From Planctomycetota bacterium (lineage in GTDB: Bacteria; JAJVIF01; JAPKYR01): a stretch of DNA of 5,601 nucleotides. The stretch is taken from the NCBI GenBank assembly GCA_030673355.1, contig DAOVJF010000206.1, forward strand, positions 1-5,601. Direction: 5' to 3'. The position numbers and the translations under genes were made by a program. Of the stretch, positions 1-5,430 are shown in pieces. The notes beneath the pieces are model-generated. The model ran no database searches. It worked only from the letters and a program-made list of their open reading frames with translations, and had not been told where the DNA came from. How positions within the stretch are numbered: position 1 is the first letter of the stretch; every line of letters begins with the position of its first letter.

Positions 1-1572
1 ATGGATAGTGTCATACACTTCATCCTGGGGAGCCTCCAGCGGAACATAACCATTGCTGTCTTCCTCGTCGGTGAACCGGTCGGACCCGTATATTGCCCTC
101 ACCGCGTTTACCCGTCCCTGGCCTGTCTGAATATCGCGTCCGGGAACATCGAGATCGTCCGCAGTCATCATAAGCCGCGTAATGGATTCCAAGTTGGATT
201 CATGGGGGAACACTGTTCTGATCAATGCCATGACACCCGCAGCCATCGGACAGGCGGCCGATGTCCCGCCGAAAAAGTCAGGGTAACCGGTTCCATCCCA
301 GTAGGATGTGTTGGATCCGCCATACGTGGTTGTGTACTTCTCCCCGAATCCCATCACGGTCAGCAGTTCGCCATAATTCGAACCCCAGTAATAACCGTCC
401 TCGTACGCCTGAATGCGTTTCTCGTTAATGGGATAATTGTTGTTGTTCCATGGAATGGTCGCACCGATAGCCATTACTTCGGTGTAAGATGCCGGCCACT
501 TGGGACTGGTACTGTTGCTGTTCCCAGCGGATGCCATCAGGATTATACCGTTTCCGTCATCCCATGCATCGATAATTGCAGCTTCAAGAATTTCCGAATA
601 AAAATTTATGCCGAATGACATACTCGCGATATCGGCATCATTGATTGATGCATAATAGAGGGCCAGAATGGCGGTCGATATAACACCGCCCGCGCCGGTC
701 AGGTTGATCTTCAGTGCCATTACTCTGACACCAGGGGCGATTCCCGAGAGGCCCTTGTTGTTATCCTGGGTTGCGGCCACAATGCCGCTGCATGCGGTTC
801 CATGGTAGCTCGCGTATGAACCGTCGTCCCAGGGGTAGTTGTTAACGTACCAGCAGTCCCATCCCCAGGTATCGTCTATCCAGCCATTTTCGTCATCATC
901 GATACTATTGTCCGGTATCTCGTCTTCATTTATCCAGACATTGGCTGTAAGGTCTTCGTGGTCTTTTCGCACACCGGTGTCAATGACCGCAACTACCACG
1001 TCCGATGACCCGATTGTGTCGTTCCAGACAATATTCGCGCCGATCATGGCGGGCGCCCATTGATCGTAAACACTGTCCATTGGATCGGTCGGGTCATTCG
1101 CTCCTGCGTACATCGGATCGTTCGGGAAATATGGGGCGTCGTCGAAATATAAAATGTAATTGGGTTCCGCGTATTTTATATCGGCATCGAGCTCTAGCTG
1201 TGAAACCATCTCCTCGACTGTCGTGCTGTCCGTAATTTTCATCCGGTATACCGTTCCCCAACGGAGATCAATTTTCTCGATCAGCCTCAGCGGCAAGCCG
1301 TTCTGAAGGGAAGCTGAGAGCATTTCGGTTGGTGCTTCAAAAACAACCAGCACTTCGCCATCCAGGTATTCTTCGTTCTCAGTACCGGAAATATTGGGAC
1401 CCGGATGGAATTCATTATCCGAGGTGTTACCGTCCGGGCTGCCTGAATTCATTTCAAGGTCGGGGGAAACGGATGCACCCTTGCCATTGCATCCGGTAAC
1501 CAGGAATACCATCGTGATGATGCCTGCCGCTGCGATTATAAATCTGATGTAAAAGCGTGTACCTAAAATCAA
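1..1572 (-). CDS. Subtilisin-like (S8) serine protease, lipoprotein, 3'-truncated by window edge
   Basis: The frame is open for 524 codons from a TTG at 1572 and runs off the left edge with no stop. The TTG start is chosen because GGAGG lies 7 nt upstream and it gives a full signal peptide. The next ATG (codon 21) would leave only a stub. Residues 1-27 are a lipoprotein signal ending in LVTGC, with C28 the expected lipidated cysteine. Residues about 69-142 resemble an S8 inhibitory propeptide ending in YAEPNY. The catalytic domain follows with the full triad: D198 (VIDTGV), H257 (YHGTACSG) and S438 (GGTSAACPMAAG), plus oxyanion-hole N351 (SAGNS). An acidic DDDENGWIDD segment at 225-234, between Asp and His, is typical of calcium-binding loops in this family. 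It probably acts as a membrane-anchored, self-maturing protease on the cell surface or in the periplasm. Substrate is unknown. A sigma70-type promoter lies upstream. Confidence 0.95.
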   Translation of the reverse strand, partial: MILGTRFYIRFIIAAAGIITMVFLVTGCNGKGASVSPDLEMNSGSPDGNTSDNEFHPGPNISGTENEEYLDGEVLVVFEAPTEMLSASLQNGLPLRLIEKIDLRWGTVYRMKITDSTTVEEMVSQLELDADIKYAEPNYILYFDDAPYFPNDPMYAGANDPTDPMDSVYDQWAPAMIGANIVWNDTIGSSDVVVAVIDTGVRKDHEDLTANVWINEDEIPDNSIDDDENGWIDDTWGWDCWYVNNYPWDDGSYASYHGTACSGIVAATQDNNKGLSGIAPGVRVMALKINLTGAGGVISTAILALYYASINDADIASMSFGINFYSEILEAAIIDAWDDGNGIILMASAGNSNSTSPKWPASYTEVMAIGATIPWNNNNYPINEKRIQAYEDGYYWGSNYGELLTVMGFGEKYTTTYGGSNTSYWDGTGYPDFFGGTSAACPMAAGVMALIRTVFPHESNLESITRLMMTADDLDVPGRDIQTGQGRVNAVRAIYGSDRFTDEEDSNGYVPLEAPQDEVYDTIH

Positions 1573-1579
1573 AATAATT

Positions 1580-1584
1580 CCTCC
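1580..1584 (-). promoter_or_regulatory. Ribosome binding site deciding the TTG start
   Basis: GGAGG reads on the minus strand 7 nt before TTG at 1572. It supports the rare TTG start of the protease, since no ATG or GTG in frame at a suitable distance gives a complete signal peptide. Confidence 0.8.
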
Positions 1585-1646
1585 AGAAGGAAAACGGTAA
1601 CGGGAGATGCCCGGTGGTAAAATCGTCGGAGAAAACGGTGTTCACA

Positions 1647-1675
1647 ATTATACTATTAAAATCTGAAAATGTGAA
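1647..1675 (-). promoter_or_regulatory. Sigma70-type promoter of the protease gene
   Basis: On the minus strand TTCACA (1675-1670; 5 of 6 to TTGACA) is separated by exactly 17 nt from a perfect TATAAT (1652-1647). Transcription should begin near 1640, giving an untranslated leader of roughly 68 nt. The promoter lies between the tRNA 3' end and the protease, on the chromosomal side of the proposed attachment site, so integration would leave it intact. Confidence 0.8.
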
Positions 1676-1687
1676 TCGTGAGGGGAG

Positions 1688-1701
1688 AATCTGGTCGGGC
1701 A
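1688..1701. repeat. 14-bp direct repeat, left copy (putative att core)
   Basis: AATCTGGTCGGGCA is identical to 3085-3098. It covers six of the seven bases of the tRNA 3' acceptor strand, the discriminator base, the CCA, and four bases of flanking sequence. Because identity extends past the tRNA into the flank, shared tRNA ancestry alone does not explain it. A recombination core is a reasonable inference. Confidence 0.6.
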
Positions 1702-1761
1702 GCCGAGATTTGAACTCGGGACCCCTAGCCCCCCATGCTAGTGTGCTACCGGACTGCGCCA
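1692..1761 (-). tRNA. tRNA-Pro(GGG) lacking its 5' acceptor strand; probable attachment-site remnant
   Basis: Read on the minus strand, the sequence has a D-arm (GCGC 1759-1756 with GCAC 1746-1743, one C-A mismatch) and a perfect 5-bp anticodon stem (CTAGC/GCTAG) around the loop ATGGGGG, with anticodon GGG at 1734-1732. G37 is as expected for proline. A perfect T-stem (CCGAG/CTCGG) follows, then the 3' acceptor strand CTGCCCG, discriminator A and an encoded CCA (1694-1692). The 5' acceptor should read CGGGCAG, but the seven bases at that place (TCAATCT) do not pair with it. The gene cannot fold a normal acceptor stem and is probably non-functional. This is the pattern of the distal end of an element integrated in a tRNA gene, with the element to the right and an intact tRNA-Pro beyond the window. 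Confidence 0.85.
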
Positions 1762-1783
1762 AGATTGAAACTTCTGAAAAATT

Positions 1784-2974
1784 TTATTCAAAGTTGATTA
1801 TTAATGGCTCAATTTCTTGAGTTTCAAAACTAGTAATTTGATCGGCCATATTCCTATTAATTTTTTTAATTCTTGATGGTAAATCATCAAATTCCAGCAG
1901 AGGATGAGTCCCAAATAAGTTCGGTGTATACTCTAGGTCAAATTTCCAACCAAAGTGCCTTTCAGCATCGATAACACCAGTAATTTCTTTATAATGCGGT
2001 TCATCAATACCACCATCCTTTTGGAAGGTGGGGGTTGTAAGTCCTTTTTGAGTATTTATATTGACTCGCAAAGAGTCTTCGATTGGTATTCCAGTTGCAT
2101 TGTCGATACTCAACTGGAAATGTTCATATCCTGTCAAAGCATGAAATCCTCTCCAAATACCAGTAATATTTGAAAATGAATCGTGAGCAAATCCCAAAAA
2201 AATTACTAATCCCATATCAGGATGTACTTTCCGATGTGTTCTAGCTTTTGTTCTGAGACGCTCGCTTATTAAATATTGTGCTTCTTCAGAAGATCCACCG
2301 GTAACTGGTGGTGTAAAACCTCCTATAGATAAATTTCCGGATGATTGAGATGTAAGGGTGATATCCGCAACTAATGAATCATTATTAATCCGAAGCACCT
2401 TTGTTCCCTGGTAACTATCGTCCCATTCAGAGAAACGATCTAGGCTTTGCGATAATTTTCTGCAAATTTCACTAATGTCAGCTCCATCCAATGGAGGATT
2501 GAGTCTAGTCACATGTAAACTCAAATGATAATTGTGATCAGTACATTCTGATTCAATAGCACTGATTAATGTATGGCATGCCTTTTTTATCTTCTCTTCA
2601 TCATTGCTGAGTTGTATTGTCGTCACTTCAAAGCAATATTCTTGACCATCAATCTCGATGAAGTATTCTGGATATTCATCAATCTCACCGTTATTAGGTC
2701 TAATATTAATATTTAAACTGTCAATCAAATAAAATGCTGCTAGCTCAAAAAAGGCACCCAAATGATGTCGGTCATTGAATGATAAGAAATCCCTTTTAAT
2801 TTGGTTTATTTTATTTCCTGCAGGAAAGGAAGCGAACCAGGTATCTATTTGATTCCTAGCCCGGTCCCAAGCATCGCTATGTTCGAGACACAAAACTGCA
2901 AGTAGAGGCCGGCCCCAGATTCCAGTGTATAAAGCTGCTCGTTCTTTTATGGCGTCTGTAAAAACAGTCAACAT
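1784..2974 (-). CDS. Unknown 396-residue protein with possible degenerate PD-(D/E)XK nuclease core; island cargo
   Basis: I do not recognise the family. The ATG at 2974 has AAGGA 10 nt upstream and a perfect TATAAT further up. The N-terminal third holds an arrangement like restriction-endonuclease folds: a helix with FFELAAFYL (E77), then P102-E103-Y104-F105, a beta turn (EIDGQEY), and FEVTT (E116-V117-T118). This would match E...PD...(D/E)XK with Glu replacing Asp and Thr in place of the catalytic Lys, so activity is uncertain. The remaining 270 residues are soluble, with no membrane segments or signal peptide. It stands alone, is AT-rich (38% GC in 2641-2700 by hand count, against 52-58% in sampled lines of its neighbours), and ends 22 nt from the broken tRNA. 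This suggests recently acquired accessory DNA, perhaps a defence gene. That role is inference from context and a weak motif. Confidence 0.88.
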   Translation of the reverse strand: MLTVFTDAIKERAALYTGIWGRPLLAVLCLEHSDAWDRARNQIDTWFASFPAGNKINQIKRDFLSFNDRHHLGAFFELAAFYLIDSLNINIRPNNGEIDEYPEYFIEIDGQEYCFEVTTIQLSNDEEKIKKACHTLISAIESECTDHNYHLSLHVTRLNPPLDGADISEICRKLSQSLDRFSEWDDSYQGTKVLRINNDSLVADITLTSQSSGNLSIGGFTPPVTGGSSEEAQYLISERLRTKARTHRKVHPDMGLVIFLGFAHDSFSNITGIWRGFHALTGYEHFQLSIDNATGIPIEDSLRVNINTQKGLTTPTFQKDGGIDEPHYKEITGVIDAERHFGWKFDLEYTPNLFGTHPLLEFDDLPSRIKKINRNMADQITSFETQEIEPLIINFE

Positions 2975-3026
2975 TTTTGTAATATCCTTTCCATCAAAAT
3001 AAATTTAAATTGCCAATTCAGATCCC

Positions 3027-3032
3027 ATTATA
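3027..3032 (-). promoter_or_regulatory. -10 element of the cargo gene promoter
   Basis: The minus strand has a perfect TATAAT 52 nt before the ATG at 2974. At 17-nt spacing the -35 region falls in the T-tract of the terminator at 3046-3054, giving a poor TTTTTT hexamer. Promoter and terminator therefore appear to share bases. Confidence 0.55.
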
Positions 3033-3045
3033 AATGAAATTTTGT

Positions 3046-3073
3046 AAAAAAAAATCCCTGATTTAATCAGGGA
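3046..3073 (-). terminator. Rho-independent terminator (minus strand) upstream of the cargo gene
   Basis: TCCCTGA (3055-3061) pairs with TCAGGGA (3067-3073) around a 5-nt loop, and the dyad can extend further. On the minus strand it is followed by nine T residues (3054-3046). It would stop transcription from the right before it enters the cargo gene. The plus-strand side has only a weak T-tract. Confidence 0.8.
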
Positions 3074-3079
3074 GACATT

Positions 3080-3178
3080 TTGCCAATCTGGTCGGGCATT
3101 TGCGACGAGTTTCGAACCTGGTTACAGACTGCAAACCTCACGGAACTCGAAGAGGACCTGATGGCAATTGAGCTCTGA
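3080..3178 (+). pseudogene. Possible small ORF or gene remnant
   Basis: A plus-strand frame from TTG at 3080, with GGGAG 5 nt before it, gives 32 residues including TELEEDLMAIEL before TGA at 3176-3178. The same frame then stays open to TAA at 3242-3244 (EALEPQHRRRFTCLKAF). The residues look more protein-like than random, and the base composition is less AT-rich than the cargo gene beside it. It could be the decayed end of an older gene interrupted by a stop. I recognise no family and the ORF may be accidental. Confidence 0.2.
3085..3098. repeat. 14-bp direct repeat, right copy (putative second att core)
   Basis: This copy is identical to 1688-1701. The minus-strand sequence upstream, with its TTCGAAA, resembles the T-arm of the tRNA at 1692-1761 (12 of 17 aligned positions by eye), but five extra bases separate it from the acceptor part and it forms no T-stem. 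It is therefore not a tRNA gene. It may be a decayed attachment site from another integration. Confidence 0.5.
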
Positions 3179-3252
3179 CCTATTATTGAGGCATTAGAGC
3201 CCCAACATAGACGCAGATTTACTTGTCTTAAGGCCTTCTAAATCACAAGAGT

Positions 3253-3301
3253 TACAGATTTAATGTGGTACAATGGAACCGAAGCAGGTTACGAATCTGT
3301 A
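3253..3301. repeat. Spaced inverted repeat with inner hairpin
   Basis: TACAGATT (3253-3260) is the exact reverse complement of AATCTGTA (3294-3301). Within the loop, AACC (3277-3280) pairs with GGTT (3287-3290) around GAAGCA. The structure could be an RNA fold or a DNA cruciform. No T-tract follows, so it is not an intrinsic terminator. Confidence 0.4.
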
Positions 3302-3343
3302 CCTGTATTATTAGTCATTGGTATCTTTAAATTCACTAATAAA

Positions 3344-3396
3344 GTAGCAAAATGTTAGGTTTTTACAAAAAAAGGTAGCAATATGACAGGTTATAA
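3344..3396. repeat. Imperfect 22-nt direct repeat pair, 31-nt period
   Basis: Copies at 3344-3365 and 3375-3396 share GTAGCAA, ATG, AGGTT and the ends, with 17 of 22 positions identical by eye. The spacing of about three helical turns puts both copies on the same DNA face, as expected for binding sites of one protein. Candidate binders are the integrase (arm-type sites) or the ribbon-helix-helix-like protein encoded nearby. This assignment is inference. Confidence 0.5.
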
Positions 3397-3415
3397 CCCT
3401 GTAGGGGTACCCCTA
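3389..3415. repeat. Two adjacent perfect palindromes
   Basis: GGTTATAACC (3389-3398, 10 bp) and TAGGGGTACCCCTA (3402-3415, 14 bp) are perfect palindromes three bases apart. The first overlaps the second direct-repeat copy. Perfect dyads this close suggest operator or recombination sites. On the minus strand the T-run at 3374-3368 follows the dyads at a distance, so weak termination after the peptidase gene is an alternative. Confidence 0.5.
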
Positions 3416-3444
3416 ATCGACACTCGCAGCATTATTCCTACTCA

Positions 3445-3921
3445 CTAAAGGCATTTATATCCGACTTTGTGATCCAGTTCCAGGTGAAGGCATGAACCCT
3501 CAGGGTATAATATGCACTGGATATCAGACCTTATACCCCAAAACAGAGCAATGTCGTAAAGGATCCATGAGCTGACACGTTTCTGACCGGTGAAAAGCAG
3601 ATCGATAGCCCGACCCTTAGCATGACTGTCCCACTGGTATCGACCGCGAAGTTCCAGGCATTTGGGGCAGATGTAAGATTGTGCCACTACTGGTGACTTG
3701 CGGATCATCAGGTTAAAAAGGTGCTGGGTGAAGGGTTCAGCTAGGTCGCAGAATACAATCTCAAGATTCAAGCGGACCTTAAAGGGTGGCTCTGCACGAC
3801 ATGAGCTCGTTTCGAATCCCCTGCACAGCATATCGTTGTACTTAAAGTGTCGGGTGATGTTTCCCTTCGGGAACTTGGGGAGATTTGGGATCGCTTTATT
3901 AAGTGCAACTAATCTGGACAT
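3445..3921 (-). CDS. M15-family peptidase-like protein (small, phage-type), start uncertain
   Basis: The frame is open from a GTG at 4011 (188 codons), but the first part encodes the hairpin and T-tract of the integrase terminator. I therefore give the ATG at 3921 (codon 31, leaving 158 residues), although neither start has a clear ribosome site. Numbered from the GTG, SHAKGRAIDL carries the M15 zinc-ligand pattern H130-x6-D137, and LHLEL supplies the third ligand H176, with E171 a possible catalytic residue. An N-terminal RHFKYNDML resembles the conserved start of the M15_3 domain. Members usually cut peptidoglycan stem peptides and are often phage lysins. No signal peptide is visible. The conserved SGYR segment reads QSYI, so the gene may be decaying or divergent. 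It lies downstream of the integrase but is separated from it by the terminator. Confidence 0.65.
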   Translation of the reverse strand: MSRLVALNKAIPNLPKFPKGNITRHFKYNDMLCRGFETSSCRAEPPFKVRLNLEIVFCDLAEPFTQHLFNLMIRKSPVVAQSYICPKCLELRGRYQWDSHAKGRAIDLLFTGQKRVSSWILYDIALFWGIRSDIQCILYPEGSCLHLELDHKVGYKCL

Positions 3922-3951
3922 ATCAATTGTTTTTACCACGTCTTGTGAGAT

Positions 3952-3980
3952 AAAAAAAGCCCCTGTACTTACAGGAGCTT
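3952..3980 (-). terminator. Rho-independent terminator of the integrase operon
   Basis: On the minus strand AAGC-x-CCTGTA pairs with TACAGG-x-GCTT (3980-3970 with 3967-3957, one mismatch, 2-nt loop), followed by seven T residues (3958-3952). It begins 50 nt after the integrase stop. It is translated as KAPVSTGAFF in the longest peptidase reading frame, a sign that the frame is over-extended at its 5' end. Confidence 0.88.
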
Positions 3981-4030
3981 TGTATTTGTACTGAATATCA
4001 GCCAGGGTCACACTCGACTAACAAATAGGA

Positions 4031-5128
4031 TTAAGGCCAGACGCAGTCTGACAGCCCAGTATCAGGTCGGGTGGTGTCAGTAACAGGGATTTCAGCGAAT
4101 ACGATATCGTTCACGGCCTTCTCGGGACGTCCTGCTAAGCGGTTGCTTTGGTGGACATACCTTTCCGTCGTCGTGATCTGGGAGTGTCCAAGTGCGTGCT
4201 GAACGTCTCGGAGTTCAACGTCCTCTGATGACAGGGCAATCGTTGCGAAAGCATGCCTGAGTGAATGTGTCGAATGATCCCTCAAACCGATAGTATCCAA
4301 ACGTTTGCGTACAATCCGACTGACTGACCTTGGTGTGAGTGTGGATCCGGCGTCCCGTTTTGACAACGATGGGAATAAGGGTGAGTCCGGATCCTTGAAT
4401 GGTGATTGTGTCAGCCAGGGTCTGAGCATCCTTTCGACTCCCGACCAGATCACAACGAATGCATCTTTTGCATGATGACCTTTTTGCTGAATCCGGAGCA
4501 AGAGTTGTCCATTCTGAGGCGTGAGGTCCCGTCTGACAGCCCGTACAAGCTCGATCCTGCGTAGTCCGCACCCAAGCAGTAAGGCTATCATCCCACGGTC
4601 TCTCAGATCGGTTTTTGTGTTACTGGGAATGGAAGCTAACAAGTCGCGCGACTGGTCAACCGTTGTCGGGAGTCTGCCCGATGCGTTCGATACACGGACC
4701 TTCCGGACTGCAAATACTCCCTCAATCAGGAGTTGCAATTCACCGGCACGGTGGGCGGTAAGCTTTCCTGTCCTGAGTGCTTTCCTGACATAGTTATGCA
4801 GGAACCGGTAGAATGCCCGGACCGCTGCCAGGTACGAATTGATTGTGTTTGGTGACTGTCCTGTGTCCAGGAGTGAATCACGGAAGGCTTTTACATGGTC
4901 CTCGTCGGGTACGCGGGTAACACTCATTCCTGACTCAATTCCACAATACACCATGAACTGATTCCAGGCGTCCTTATAGGTGCGTTGTGCCGTTCCGCGA
5001 TACTCTGCCAGGAATTTATCAGTGAGTGTCCGCCAGGTAATGTTGAACGTCCAGGGACGGGTATCCAAGTCGGTTGTCTGTTCAGGCAGTGCCAGGTAGT
5101 CAATTCGTTTCAGGCTGGACACTTTCAC
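4031..5128 (-). CDS. Tyrosine recombinase / integrase
   Basis: This 365-residue protein cuts and rejoins DNA through a 3'-phosphotyrosine link and probably mobilises the element at the tRNA-Pro site. The N-terminal SAM-like core-binding domain covers about residues 32-115 (RTYKDAWNQF...TINSYLAAVRAFYRFL). The catalytic domain covers about 155-330 and has every expected residue: R190 (CGLRRIEL), K216 (IQQKG), H288 and R291 (HSLRHAF), H315 (LGHSQITTTERYVH) and nucleophile Y324, nine residues after H315 as usual. The GTG start at 5128 overlaps the stop of the upstream gene in GTGA, so translation is probably coupled. An intrinsic terminator follows. Its composition is near that of the host-like genes. 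A XerC/D role is less likely given the longer N-terminus and the accessory setting. Confidence 0.96.
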   Translation of the reverse strand: MKVSSLKRIDYLALPEQTTDLDTRPWTFNITWRTLTDKFLAEYRGTAQRTYKDAWNQFMVYCGIESGMSVTRVPDEDHVKAFRDSLLDTGQSPNTINSYLAAVRAFYRFLHNYVRKALRTGKLTAHRAGELQLLIEGVFAVRKVRVSNASGRLPTTVDQSRDLLASIPSNTKTDLRDRGMIALLLGCGLRRIELVRAVRRDLTPQNGQLLLRIQQKGHHAKDAFVVIWSGVERMLRPWLTQSPFKDPDSPLFPSLSKRDAGSTLTPRSVSRIVRKRLDTIGLRDHSTHSLRHAFATIALSSEDVELRDVQHALGHSQITTTERYVHQSNRLAGRPEKAVNDIVFAEIPVTDTTRPDTGLSDCVWP

Positions 5129-5355
5129 AGTACACCTTCCTCACGATCATCCGGCCAGTGCCAGGACCCTGGTTTTGACTTAGCAAGTACTCCCTCATTC
5201 TCCTGAAGCTTTATCCTGCCGGTGAGTGCACCAATCATGAGTGCTGATATTGATGGACCCATCGTGATACCTTTCGCGACGCACAATGCCCGGAACTGAC
5301 GCCACACGTCCCTGTCCACATTCTTTAAGAGTTTTGTAGTTGTATCTGATTTCAT
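5125..5355 (-). CDS. Small ribbon-helix-helix-like DNA-binding protein, coupled to the integrase
   Basis: This 76-residue protein starts at ATG 5355 with AAAGGAG about 8 nt upstream, the best ribosome site in the window. Residues 8-44 fit a ribbon-helix-helix pattern: a short strand (KLLKNV), helix 1 (RDVWRQFRALCVAKG) and helix 2 (PSISALMIGAL). The C-terminal 30 residues are charged and probably disordered. Its TGA stop overlaps the integrase GTG by four bases, so the two are made together. It could repress the operon or act as a directionality or accessory factor for recombination. An antitoxin role is possible, but no toxin sits beside it. The fold is assigned by eye only. Confidence 0.8.
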   Translation of the reverse strand: MKSDTTTKLLKNVDRDVWRQFRALCVAKGITMGPSISALMIGALTGRIKLQENEGVLAKSKPGSWHWPDDREEGVL

Positions 5356-5389
5356 AGTTGTCTCCTTTAGTGTAGTGATTAAGTAATGA

Positions 5390-5419
5390 GCGGGACACGA
5401 CCGGTTGACCGCATCCCGC
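5390..5419 (-). other. Two-part hairpin between the clamp gene and the small regulator
   Basis: GCGGGA (5390-5395) pairs with TCCCGC (5414-5419), and inside this CGGT (5402-5405) pairs with ACCG (5408-5411). On the minus strand it follows the clamp stop closely but is followed by CATTACTTAATC, with no real T-run. It could be a weak terminator, an mRNA-stabilising fold, or an operator dyad ahead of the regulator-integrase pair. Confidence 0.5.
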
Positions 5420-5430
5420 CCAAATATGTT

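Larger units (their letters stand above)
3099..3444. other. Intergenic stretch with repeats, no convincing gene
   Basis: Between the right 14-bp repeat and the peptidase reading frame I see no gene with a good start and ribosome site. The left part holds the possible remnant at 3080-3178. The middle holds a spaced inverted repeat (3253-3301) and the right part a direct repeat pair and palindromes (3344-3415). It fits a junction or recombination/regulatory region of an integrated element better than coding sequence. Confidence 0.55.

Noticed and set aside
1..618. 205-codon plus-strand ORF
   Set aside because: It lies antisense to the protease catalytic domain, whose frame contains all catalytic motifs.
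839..1235. Two overlapping plus-strand ORFs
   Set aside because: Both are shadows antisense to the protease propeptide and Asp/His region.
1454..1762. 102-codon minus-strand ORF
   Set aside because: Its N-terminus is a translation of the tRNA-Pro remnant, and it then runs through the protease promoter and leader in another frame.
1614..1820. 68-codon plus-strand ORF
   Set aside because: It crosses the same tRNA remnant antisense and the end of the cargo gene, and has no protein-like pattern.
3089..3170. Full tRNA gene on the minus strand ending in CCA at 3090-3092
   Set aside because: The TTCGAAA loop has no pairing T-stem, there are five extra bases before the acceptor strand, and no 5' acceptor sequence complementary to ATGCCCG was found upstream.
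3099..3444. CRISPR array or integron attC site
   Set aside because: There are only two imperfect repeat copies at 31-nt period, and the dyads lack the GTTRRRY/RYYYAAC core pair of attC.
4215..4793. ORFs of 118 (minus) and 90 (plus) codons
   Set aside because: They are alternative frames of the integrase, whose own frame has the complete active site.
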